Source: Streptomyces cellostaticus (GTDB lineage Bacteria > Actinomycetota > Actinomycetes > Streptomycetales > Streptomycetaceae). Taken from it: DNA of 64,000 nt. Made by a program: the position numbers and the translations under genes. Below the pieces are notes generated by a model, which made no database searches, had not been told where the DNA came from, and saw nothing but the letters and a program-made list of their open reading frames with translations. This document shows positions 1 through 7,567 of the stretch, piece by piece. The stretch's first letter is position 1. Every line of letters starts with the position of its first letter. Where the stretch lies: contig NZ_KQ948015.1 of assembly GCF_001513965.1 (NCBI RefSeq), positions 300,998-364,997 of the forward strand. The letters are read 5' to 3'.

Positions 1-170
1 GCGATCAGGAAGAAGATCAGGACGGCCACGGCGCCGAGGAAGACACCCACTTCGGGCCGGGCCAGCAGCCGCAGCACCAGGGGGCGCCGGGTGGTGCGGC
101 CGTCGGTCGCCCTGGGGCCGGACGCCGGCGGTCTGCCGACCGCCGGCTCAGCCTGCTGGGTCATGCTCAT
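1..170 (-). CDS. sugar ABC transporter permease, N-terminal part (cut by window edge)
   Basis: Only the first ~56 codons are inside the window. They read as a Pro/Arg-rich cytoplasmic N-terminus followed by the start of a hydrophobic helix (LGAVAVLIFFLI), as in RbsC-type permeases. The ATG at 170 shares its A with the stop codon of the binding-protein gene (TGATG), so the two are translationally coupled; a second ATG lies at 164. Family assignment leans on the neighbouring RbsB-like binding protein, because the diagnostic permease core lies outside the window. Confidence 0.72.
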   Translation of the reverse strand, partial: MSMTQQAEPAVGRPPASGPRATDGRTTRRPLVLRLLARPEVGVFLGAVAVLIFFLI

Positions 171-1189
171 CACCGGGTGCCCTTCGCGGCGAACTGGGCG
201 ACCTGGTCGACGTTGGACTTGTCGACGAAGGCCGGGCCGGTGAGCACGGGCTGCTCGCCGCCGCCGCTGTAGTTGCCGTTGTTCTTGTACAGCCACAGGG
301 AGTCGATCGCCAGGTAGCCCTGCAGATACGGCTGCTGGTCCACCGCGAACTGGATGTCGCCCTTCTTGATGGCGCTGGTCAGCTGGTTGTTCAGGTCGAA
401 CGTGGCGACCTTGGCCTTGCTGCCGGCGTCTCCCGCCGACTGCACGGCGGTCAGCGCGTAGGGGGCGCCGAGGGTGACCACGTAGTCGATGGCGCTGTCC
501 TGCTTGAGCTTGGCCGTGATCGTCGACTTCACGGACGGCATGTCGGTGCCGTTCACGTACAGCGTCTCAGTCGTGCCGGAAAACGTCTTCTTCACCCCGT
601 CGCAGCGCTGGGTGAGGCCGATGTTGCCCTGCTCCTGGATCACACAGACGGCCTTCTTGGCGCCGACCTCGTTCAGCTTCTTGCCGAACGCCTCGCCCGC
701 CACGCCCTCGTCCTGGCCGAAGAACTCCAGCAGGCCGAGCTTCTTCCAGTCGCTGACGCCGGAGTTCAGTCCGACCACAGGTATCTTCGCCGCGCCCGCC
801 TTGCTGACCACGTCCTTCATCGCGTCCGGCTTGGCCAGCGTGATCGCGATCCCGTCGACCTTCTGGTCGACCGCGTTCTGCACCAGGTTGGCCTGGTTAC
901 CGGCGTTCGGGTCGGAGGAGTAGATCAGCTTGATGTTGTCCTTTGCGGCAGCGGCCTCGGCCCCCTTGCGGACGATGTCCCAGAAGGTGTCGCCCGGCGA
1001 CTGGTGGGTGACCAGCGCGACCGTCATCCGGGGGGTGTTCGCCTTGCCCGCCGAGGCGTCCGACCCTCCCTCTTCGGCCTTCTTCCCCCCGGAGCTGCTG
1101 GAGCAGCCGGCGAGGGTGAGGGCTGCCGCGGCGGCCACAGCCACAACGGGGGCCAGTCTGCGGGAGCGGGAGTGGGAAGAGCGGTCCAT
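170..1189 (-). CDS. sugar ABC transporter substrate-binding lipoprotein (RbsB-like)
   Basis: A 339-residue periplasmic-binding-protein-like (Peripla_BP_4) protein that would capture a sugar or polyol outside the membrane for the permease encoded directly downstream. It has an Arg-rich start, a hydrophobic stretch and a lipobox (LAGC, Cys29), followed by a Ser/Gly linker typical of actinobacterial lipoproteins. The body has the type-1 binding fold pattern (VALVTHQSPGDTFWD near the start, then IDYVVTLGAPYAL). It diverges from iolD, so inositol or a related polyol is a reasonable but unproven substrate. A TTGACA-17-TTGTAT promoter candidate lies upstream at 1245-1273. Confidence 0.9.
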   Translation of the reverse strand: MDRSSHSRSRRLAPVVAVAAAAALTLAGCSSSSGGKKAEEGGSDASAGKANTPRMTVALVTHQSPGDTFWDIVRKGAEAAAAKDNIKLIYSSDPNAGNQANLVQNAVDQKVDGIAITLAKPDAMKDVVSKAGAAKIPVVGLNSGVSDWKKLGLLEFFGQDEGVAGEAFGKKLNEVGAKKAVCVIQEQGNIGLTQRCDGVKKTFSGTTETLYVNGTDMPSVKSTITAKLKQDSAIDYVVTLGAPYALTAVQSAGDAGSKAKVATFDLNNQLTSAIKKGDIQFAVDQQPYLQGYLAIDSLWLYKNNGNYSGGGEQPVLTGPAFVDKSNVDQVAQFAAKGTR

Positions 1190-1244
1190 CGTTCCTGCAC
1201 CTCACTGTGCTACGGGGGAAGGGACGCTGTTGCGTTGGGACGGG

Positions 1245-1273
1245 ATACAAGTCCCTACGGAGCCCGCTGTCAA
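1245..1273 (-). promoter_or_regulatory. candidate promoter of the sugar ABC operon
   Basis: On the minus strand TTGACA (1273-1268) is followed after 17 bases by TTGTAT (1250-1245), about 56 bases before the ATG at 1189. The whole 1190-1363 interval is AT-richer than its surroundings and separates two divergent units, so operators for the GntR regulator encoded at 3296 may lie here. I saw no clean palindrome. Confidence 0.5.
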
Positions 1274-1325
1274 TACTTTGTTAAGACATCATTTCACGAA
1301 CAGGTCCGAATGTAAGTACAAACCA

Positions 1326-1355
1326 TTGACAGCACCGCCTGTCCGCACCTACACC
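1326..1355 (+). promoter_or_regulatory. tentative promoter of iolD
   Basis: TTGACA (1326-1331) is followed 18 bases later by TACACC (1350-1355). The latter is a poor -10 because its last base is not T. Transcription would start almost at the ATG (1364), so the message could be nearly leaderless; GAGAGG sits only one base before the ATG, too close for a normal ribosome-binding site. Confidence 0.3.
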
Positions 1356-1363
1356 TGAGAGGC

Positions 1364-3256
1364 ATGAGCCACTCGACGAGTGAAGCGACGAGCCGTCTGA
1401 CCGTCGCCCAGGCGCTGGTGCGGTTCCTGTCCGCCCAGTACACCGCACGCGACGGCGAACGGCACCGGCTGATCACCGGCACCTGGGGCATCTTCGGCCA
1501 CGGCAACGTGGCCGGCATCGGCCAGGCGCTGCTCGAGTACAGCGACGTCATGCCATACCATCAGGGCCGCAACGAGCAGGCGATGGTGCACGCGGCCGTC
1601 GGACACGCCCGCCAGCTCGACCGCCTCTCGGCGCAGGCCGTGACGACGTCCATCGGCCCTGGCGCGACCAACCTGGTCACCGGCGCCGCCCTGGCCACCG
1701 TCAACCGGCTGCCCGTACTGCTCCTGCCCGGCGACTACTTCGCCACCCGCCCGGCCGACCCGCTGCTGCAACAGCTGGAGCACCCCGGCCAGTTCGACAT
1801 GTCGGTCAACGACACCCTGCGCCCGGTCTCCCGCTACTTCGACCGGATCACCCGCCCCGAGCAGCTCATCCCGTCTGCGCTCCAGGCCATGCGCATCCTC
1901 GCCGACCCGGCCGAGACCGGCGCCGTCACCCTCGCCCTGCCGCAGGACGTACAGGCGGAGGCGTACGACTGGCCCGAGGAGTTCTTCGCCGAGCGCGTCT
2001 GGACCGTACGCCGTCCCGCGCCGGACCCGGCCGAGCTGGCAGAGGCAGTCCGGGCGATCCGGGCCGCGCACCGGCCGCTCGTCATCGCGGGCGGCGGAGT
2101 CCATCACAGCCGCGCCGAGGACGCGCTGAAGGCCCTCGCGGACGCGACCGGCATCCCGGTCGCCGCCACCCAGGCCGGCAAGGGCTCCCTGCGCCACGAC
2201 CACCCGGCCGACCTCGGCGGCATCGGCCACACCGGCACCGCGGTCGCCGACGACCTCGCCCGCACCGCCGACCTGGTCATCGGCGTCGGCACCCGCTACA
2301 CGGACTTCACCACCGCCTCCGGCACCCTCTTCCAGAACCCGGAGGTCCGCTTCCTCAACCTCAACATCACCGCCTTCGACGCCCACAAGCTGGCCGCCCG
2401 GACCGTGGTGGCCGACGCGCGGGCCGCCCTGGAGGCGCTCACCGCGCAGCTGGCCGGCTTCCGTGTCGACCCGGCGTACGAGGCCGGGTACCGGGCCGGC
2501 AAGGAGCGCTGGGAGCAGGTCGTCGAGGCGGCCTACCGGGCCGGTGACGAGGACGCCGTACCGACCCAGACGCAGGTGCTCGGCGCGCTGGACGCGGTCG
2601 TCGGGGACGAGGACGTGGTCATCAACGCGGCGGGCTCGCTCCCCGGCGACCTGCACAAGCTGTGGCGGACCCGCTCCCGGCGCCAGTACCACCTGGAGTA
2701 CGGCTTCTCGTGCATGGGCTACGAGATCCCGGCCGCGATCGGCGTCCAGCAGGCGGCCCCGGACACGGCGGTGTGGGCACTGGTCGGCGACGGCACGTAT
2801 CTGATGATGCCGACCGAGATCGTCACCGCCGTCCAGGAGGGGCTGCCCGTCAAGCTGGTCCTGATCCAGAACCACGGGTACGCCTCCATCGGCGGCCTGT
2901 CGGAGTCGGTCGGCGGCGAGCGCTTCGGCACCGCCTACCGCTACCGCGCGGCCGACGGCACCTTCAGCGGCGCACCGCTGCCCGTGGACCTGGCCGCCAA
3001 CGCCGCGAGCCTCGGCATGGACGTCCTGCGCGCCAAGACGGTGCGGGAGCTGCGCGAGGCGCTCGCCACCGCACGGGCTGCCGATGCCCCCACCTGCGTC
3101 TACGTCGAGACGGACACCTCAAGCCCAGCACCCACCGCTCCCGGGGCCGAGGCCTGGTGGGACGTACCGGTCGCCGAGGCCGCCACCCGCGAGGCGGCCC
3201 TGCGCGCCCGCGAGGACTACGACCGCCAGGTCGCCGGCCGCCGCCGGCACCTGTGA
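1364..3256 (+). CDS. iolD: 3D-(3,5/4)-trihydroxycyclohexane-1,2-dione hydrolase (myo-inositol catabolism)
   Basis: A 630-residue ThDP-dependent enzyme that opens the inositol-derived ring (THcHDO) to 5-deoxyglucuronate. The N-terminal PYR domain shows TWGIFGHGNVAGIGQAL and the Glu-containing YHQGRNEQAM segment; the C-terminal PP domain has the GDG cofactor motif (LVGDGTYLMM) followed by the expected NHGYASIGG. Length fits IolD rather than acetolactate synthase. It is followed after 39 bases by a GntR/UTRA gene, which is probably co-transcribed. The other iol genes (iolB, C, E, G) are not in this window. Confidence 0.93.
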   Translation: MSHSTSEATSRLTVAQALVRFLSAQYTARDGERHRLITGTWGIFGHGNVAGIGQALLEYSDVMPYHQGRNEQAMVHAAVGHARQLDRLSAQAVTTSIGPGATNLVTGAALATVNRLPVLLLPGDYFATRPADPLLQQLEHPGQFDMSVNDTLRPVSRYFDRITRPEQLIPSALQAMRILADPAETGAVTLALPQDVQAEAYDWPEEFFAERVWTVRRPAPDPAELAEAVRAIRAAHRPLVIAGGGVHHSRAEDALKALADATGIPVAATQAGKGSLRHDHPADLGGIGHTGTAVADDLARTADLVIGVGTRYTDFTTASGTLFQNPEVRFLNLNITAFDAHKLAARTVVADARAALEALTAQLAGFRVDPAYEAGYRAGKERWEQVVEAAYRAGDEDAVPTQTQVLGALDAVVGDEDVVINAAGSLPGDLHKLWRTRSRRQYHLEYGFSCMGYEIPAAIGVQQAAPDTAVWALVGDGTYLMMPTEIVTAVQEGLPVKLVLIQNHGYASIGGLSESVGGERFGTAYRYRAADGTFSGAPLPVDLAANAASLGMDVLRAKTVRELREALATARAADAPTCVYVETDTSSPAPTAPGAEAWWDVPVAEAATREAALRAREDYDRQVAGRRRHL

Positions 3257-3295
3257 ACCACCCCGCCCTGTCCGCACTCTGGAAGGAGGTGCCCC

Positions 3296-4081
3296 GTGGC
3301 GAGGACCGGTGACTCCGCTCGTCCCGTGACCGTCTCCGCGCTCGAATCCGTGACCTTCGACCTGGACCGCACGAGTCCGGTGCCGCTCTACTACCAGCTC
3401 GCCCAGCAGCTGGAGGCGGCGATCGAACACGGGATCCTCGCCCCGGGGAACCTCCTGGGCAACGAGGTCGACCTGTCCGTGCGCCTCGGCCTGTCCCGGC
3501 CCACCGTCCGCCAGGCGATCCAGTCCCTGGTCGACAAGGGGCTGCTGGTGCGGCGCCGCGGTGTCGGGACCCAGGTGGTGCACAGCCAGGTCAAACGGCC
3601 CCTCGAGCTGAGCAGCCTCTACGACGACCTGGAGTCGGCCGGGCAGGGCCCGACCACCCGGGTGCTGCGCAACGAACGCGTCCCGGCGAGCGCCGACGTG
3701 GCCGCGGCCCTCGGCATCGCGGAGGGCGCCGAGGTCGTCGTGCTGGAGCGGCTGCGCTGCACCCACGGCCAGCCGGTGGCGTTCCTGTGCAACTACCTGC
3801 CCGCGGCCCTGCTCGAACTCGACACCGAGCGGCTGGAGTCGACGGGCCTGTACCGGATGATGCGCTCGGCCGGCATCACGCTGCACAGCGCCCGCCAGTC
3901 CGTCGGCGCCCGCAGCGCCACCGACGAGGAGGCCGCCCTGCTGGACGAGAAGGAGGGCGCGGCCCTGCTCACCATGCAGCGCACCGCCTACGACGACACC
4001 GGCCGGCCGGTGGAGTACGGCAGCCATGTCTACCGCGCATCGAGGTACGCCTTCGACTTCCAGCTGCTGGTCAGACCCTGA
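3296..4081 (+). CDS. GntR family (HutC/UTRA) transcriptional regulator
   Basis: A 261-residue repressor type with an N-terminal winged helix (about residues 28-85: PLYYQLAQQLEAAIEHGIL through LSRPTVRQAIQSLVDKGLLVRRRG) and a C-terminal UTRA ligand domain (LERLRCTHGQPVAFLCNYLP). The GTG start at 3296 is fixed by a near-perfect Shine-Dalgarno run (GGAAGGAGGT, 3281-3290) five bases upstream. It lies just behind iolD and opposite the ABC importer, so it is a candidate inositol-responsive regulator of both. The effector is not shown by the sequence. Confidence 0.9.
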   Translation: MARTGDSARPVTVSALESVTFDLDRTSPVPLYYQLAQQLEAAIEHGILAPGNLLGNEVDLSVRLGLSRPTVRQAIQSLVDKGLLVRRRGVGTQVVHSQVKRPLELSSLYDDLESAGQGPTTRVLRNERVPASADVAAALGIAEGAEVVVLERLRCTHGQPVAFLCNYLPAALLELDTERLESTGLYRMMRSAGITLHSARQSVGARSATDEEAALLDEKEGAALLTMQRTAYDDTGRPVEYGSHVYRASRYAFDFQLLVRP

Positions 4082-4125
4082 CCGCCGCTGGTCAGACCCG
4101 GAAACGGAATCACTCGTGTTCACAC

Positions 4126-4156
4126 AGCCCCCGCGGCCGCACCTGCCGCGGGGGCT
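4126..4156 (+). terminator. strong hairpin after the iolD-gntR unit
   Basis: An 11-bp perfect stem (AGCCCCCGCGG 4126-4136 with CCGCGGGGGCT 4146-4156) and a 9-base loop, 45 bases after the regulator stop. There is no T-run, which is common for actinobacterial terminators. Confidence 0.7.
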
Positions 4157-4239
4157 CAGGTGCCTTCTGTTCAACGAAGTTGCAGGTAACGATGACGATT
4201 ACGTTTCGGGCAAGAGACACCCGAGTGCGACCGGAGCTA

Positions 4240-4269
4240 TTGACGCATGAGCGGACATGGGGCTGTTAT
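4240..4269 (+). promoter_or_regulatory. candidate promoter of the glycan ABC/GH42 operon
   Basis: TTGACG (4240-4245) is followed 18 bases later by TGTTAT (4264-4269), leaving a leader of about 95 bases before the ATG at 4372. I found no recognisable LacI or CebR-type palindrome in the leader, so the controlling repressor is not apparent from the site. Confidence 0.5.
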
Positions 4270-4371
4270 TACGCCACGATGTTCGGTCGAGTTGGTTTCT
4301 GATCGGTTTCGAGGACCTTTCGGTGATCGACTCATCCCCTTGGCCGAACCCTGTATGCCTCAGGAGCCGCC

Positions 4372-5685
4372 ATGCGCCTCTCCCCCTCCGGTCTTTCGGT
4401 CCCGGGTCCCAGCCGTCGCTCGTTGCTGCGTGGAGCGGGCGGTGCCGCCCTCCTCGCGGGTGCCGGCATACCCCTGCTGTCCGCCTGCGGCGGCAGCGGT
4501 TCGTCCTCCGACCCGAAGACCGTCACCCTCGGCTCCAACGCCTCCGACGCCGTGCCGAAGAAGGCCTTCGCGGAGATCTACGCGGCCTTCAAGAAGCAGT
4601 CGGGCATCACGGTCGATGTCAACACGAAGGACCACAACACCTTCCAGGAGCAGATCAACTCCTACCTGCAGGGCACCCCGGACGACGTGTTCAACTGGTT
4701 CGCCGGCTACCGCATGCAGTTCTTCGCGGCGAAGAAGCTGGCCACGCCGATCGACGACGTGTGGGCCAAGATCGGGGACAACTTCCCCGACGCGATGAAG
4801 AAGCTCGCCAAGGGCGAGGACGGCAAGTACTACTTCGTCCCGCTGTACACGTACCCGTGGGCGCTCTTCTACCGCAAGAGCGTCTTCCAGCAGCACGGTT
4901 ACAAGGTCCCCGCCACCTGGGACGAGCTGGTCGCCCTCTGCAAGCAGATGAAGAAGGACGGCCTGGTCCCGATCGCCTTCGGCGACAAGGACGCCTGGCC
5001 GGCGATGGGCACCTTCGACCAGATCAACTTCCGCCTCAACGGCTACGACTTCCACGTCGAACTGATGGGCGGCAAGGCCTCCTGGACCGACGCCAAGGTG
5101 AAGGCCGTCTTCGACCACTGGAGCGAGATCCTCCCCTACCACCAGGACGGCTTCATGGGCCGCACCTGGCAGGACGCCGCACAGACCCTGGTGTCCAAGA
5201 AGGCCGGCATGTACCTGCTGGGCTCCTTCGTGGCGCAGCAGTTCACCAGCAAGGCCGACCTGGACGACCTCGACTTCTTCGCCTTCCCGGAGATCAACTC
5301 CGCCTACGGCCAGGACACCGTCGAGGCACCGACCGACGGGTTCATGGTCAGCAAGGCCCCGAAGAACAAGGCGGGTGTCACCAAGCTCCTCGAGTACCTG
5401 GGCACGCCCGAGGCCGAGGCGATCTACCTGAAGGCCGACTCCAGCGTGGTGGCCGCCTCCAGCAAGGCCGACACCTCCTCGTACACGCCGCTGCAGAAGA
5501 AGGCGTACGAAATGATCAGCGGCGCCAAGAACCTCACCCAGTTCATGGACCGCGACAGCCGCCCGGACTTCACCTCCACGGTGATGCAGCCCGCACTGCA
5601 GAAGTTCCTCCAGAATCCCAAGGGCGTGGACAGCTTGCTGTCGTCGATCGAACGCCAGAAGAAGACGATCTTCGCGTCCTCGTGA
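4372..5685 (+). CDS. carbohydrate ABC transporter substrate-binding protein (Tat lipoprotein)
   Basis: A 437-residue extracellular solute-binding protein (SBP_bac_1/8 type). It has a twin-arginine signal (SRRSLLRG at residues 14-21) ending in a lipobox with Cys39 (LLSAC), so it is probably exported folded and lipid-anchored. The mature part has the oligosaccharide-binder pattern (NTKDHNTFQEQINSYLQGTPDDVFNWF broken over residues ~83-110; Trp-rich ligand regions further on). It is the first gene of an operon with two permeases and a GH42 beta-galactosidase, which points to a galactoside ligand. No ATPase gene is present; a shared MsiK-type ATPase elsewhere is usual in Streptomyces. Confidence 0.92.
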   Translation: MRLSPSGLSVPGPSRRSLLRGAGGAALLAGAGIPLLSACGGSGSSSDPKTVTLGSNASDAVPKKAFAEIYAAFKKQSGITVDVNTKDHNTFQEQINSYLQGTPDDVFNWFAGYRMQFFAAKKLATPIDDVWAKIGDNFPDAMKKLAKGEDGKYYFVPLYTYPWALFYRKSVFQQHGYKVPATWDELVALCKQMKKDGLVPIAFGDKDAWPAMGTFDQINFRLNGYDFHVELMGGKASWTDAKVKAVFDHWSEILPYHQDGFMGRTWQDAAQTLVSKKAGMYLLGSFVAQQFTSKADLDDLDFFAFPEINSAYGQDTVEAPTDGFMVSKAPKNKAGVTKLLEYLGTPEAEAIYLKADSSVVAASSKADTSSYTPLQKKAYEMISGAKNLTQFMDRDSRPDFTSTVMQPALQKFLQNPKGVDSLLSSIERQKKTIFASS

Positions 5686-6674
5686 GCAGCGGCATGACGA
5701 CCGATACGACGACGAAGACCCCGGAGGCGGCCGCCGTGCCGCCTCCGGGCGCCGCTTCCCGCACTGCGCGGGCCAGGCAGGGCCACCGGCGCCTGCTGAC
5801 CCGCCGTGACCGGTTCACGCTCGCCCTGATGGCGGGCGTGCCCACGGTCCTGCACGTGGCCCTGGTCTGGGTCACCGCCCTCGCCTCCATCGCGCTCGCC
5901 TTCACCAGCTGGGACGGCATCGGGTTCAGCTCGATCAAGTGGGTGGGCCTCGACAACTTCCAACAACTCTTCAACGACAACCCGCAGTTCTGGCCGGCCG
6001 TCCAGCACAACATCATCTGGTTCGTGGTGCTGATCCTGATCCCCACGCCGCTCGGCCTGTTCCTGGCCGTGCAGCTGGACAAGAAGATCCGCTTCAGCCG
6101 CGTCTACCAGACCGCCTTCTTCCTGCCGGTCGTGATGTCGCTGGCGGTCACCGGATTCGTCTGGCAACTCATCTACAACCCCGACACCGGCCTGATCAAC
6201 AGCCTCATCGGGGCCAACAAGCCCGGCCACTACATCGACTGGATCGGCGACCCGCACCTCAACCTGTGGGCCGTCCTGGTCGCCGCGTCCTGGCGGCACA
6301 CCGGCTACATGATGATCCTGTACCTGGCCGGTCTGAAGGGCGTGGACCCGTCCCTGCGCGAGGCCTCGTCCCTGGACGGTGCCAACGAGTGGCAGACCTT
6401 CAAGAACGTCATCTTCCCGACGCTGCGTCCCACGAACACCGTCGTCCTGGTCGTCACCATCATCGAGGCCCTGCGCGCCTTCGACCTGGTCTTCGTCTTC
6501 AACAAGGGCGCCCAGGGCACCGAGCTGCTGTCGATCCTGATCACCAACAACATCATCGGCGAGTCCAGCCGGATCGGATACGGATCGGCGATCGCCGTCG
6601 TCCTGCTGGTGATCTCGCTCGCCGTGATCATCCCGTACCTGGTGGCGACCTTCCGGAAGGAGCGGCGCGCATGA
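5682..6674 (+). CDS. carbohydrate ABC transporter permease (MalF type)
   Basis: An inner-membrane permease of about 326-330 residues with a charged cytoplasmic N-terminus, six predicted helices and the EAA loop (EASSLDGANEWQTFKNVIFPTLRPT) that docks the ATPase. Either GTG 5682, which overlaps the stop of the binding protein (GTGA), or ATG 5694 is the start; neither has a good ribosome-binding site, so coupling favours the GTG. It pairs with the next gene. Confidence 0.9.
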   Translation: MSSGMTTDTTTKTPEAAAVPPPGAASRTARARQGHRRLLTRRDRFTLALMAGVPTVLHVALVWVTALASIALAFTSWDGIGFSSIKWVGLDNFQQLFNDNPQFWPAVQHNIIWFVVLILIPTPLGLFLAVQLDKKIRFSRVYQTAFFLPVVMSLAVTGFVWQLIYNPDTGLINSLIGANKPGHYIDWIGDPHLNLWAVLVAASWRHTGYMMILYLAGLKGVDPSLREASSLDGANEWQTFKNVIFPTLRPTNTVVLVVTIIEALRAFDLVFVFNKGAQGTELLSILITNNIIGESSRIGYGSAIAVVLLVISLAVIIPYLVATFRKERRA

Positions 6675-7564
6675 GCACCCCCACCGTCGCGCTCGACCTG
6701 AAGCAGCGCACCCCCCTGCGCCCGGCCAGGGTCCTGCTGCACGTGTTCCTCGTCGTCACCTCGCTGGCCTGGCTCGGCCCGCTGCTGTGGGCGGTGTTCG
6801 CGGCCCTGCGGCCGTACTCCGAGACCAGCACCAAGGGCTATGTCTCCTGGCCGGACAAGCTGAGCTTCGACAACTTCACGAACGCGTTCAAGCAGTCCGA
6901 CATGATGCACTACTTCGGCAACACGCTGCTGATCGCGGTACCGGCGGTCCTGCTGACGCTGCTGCTGTCGTCGATGGTCGCGTTCTACGTCAGCCGCTTC
7001 GACTTCCGGCTCAACGTCTTCCTGCTGCTGGTCTTCACGGCCGGCAACCTGCTGCCGCAGCAGGTCATCATCACCCCGCTGTACCGGATGTACCTGCTGA
7101 TCAACCTGCCGGGCATCACGGTCAGCGGCAAGCTGTACGACTCCGCGCTGGGCCTGGTGCTCATCCACGTGGCGTTCCAGTCCGGGTTCTGCGCGTTCGT
7201 GCTGAGCAACTACATGCGCATGCTGCCGCACGAGCTGACCGAGGCCGCGCTGGTCGACGGCGCGTCGGCGTGGCGGATGTACTGGCAGATCGTGCTGCCG
7301 CTGTGCAAGCCCGCGATGGCGGCCCTGGCGACGTTGCTGTCCATCTGGATCTACAACGACTTCTTCTGGGCCATCGTGCTGATCTCCACCGGCGAGAACA
7401 TGCCGATCACCTCGGCCCTGAACAACCTCTCCGGGCAGTACTTCACCGACCCCAACCTGGTCGCCGCCGGCGCCCTGCTCACCGCGATCCCCACCCTGAT
7501 CGTGTACTTCGTGCTGCAGCGCCAGTTCGTCAGCGGCCTCACCCTGGGCGCCAACAAGGGCTGA
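6671..7564 (+). CDS. carbohydrate ABC transporter permease (MalG type)
   Basis: A 297-residue partner permease with six helices and an EAA loop (EAALVDGASAWRMYWQIVLP). The ATG overlaps the previous stop (ATGA) and is preceded by GGAAGGAG at 6654-6661. It ends four bases before the first possible start of the beta-galactosidase gene, so transport and intracellular hydrolysis are made from one message. Confidence 0.92.
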   Translation: MSTPTVALDLKQRTPLRPARVLLHVFLVVTSLAWLGPLLWAVFAALRPYSETSTKGYVSWPDKLSFDNFTNAFKQSDMMHYFGNTLLIAVPAVLLTLLLSSMVAFYVSRFDFRLNVFLLLVFTAGNLLPQQVIITPLYRMYLLINLPGITVSGKLYDSALGLVLIHVAFQSGFCAFVLSNYMRMLPHELTEAALVDGASAWRMYWQIVLPLCKPAMAALATLLSIWIYNDFFWAIVLISTGENMPITSALNNLSGQYFTDPNLVAAGALLTAIPTLIVYFVLQRQFVSGLTLGANKG

Positions 7565-7567
7565 GGC

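Noticed and set aside
4190..4330. LacI/CebR-type operator before the glycan operon
   Set aside because: The short ACGT/CGA symmetric bits do not form a palindrome of convincing length.
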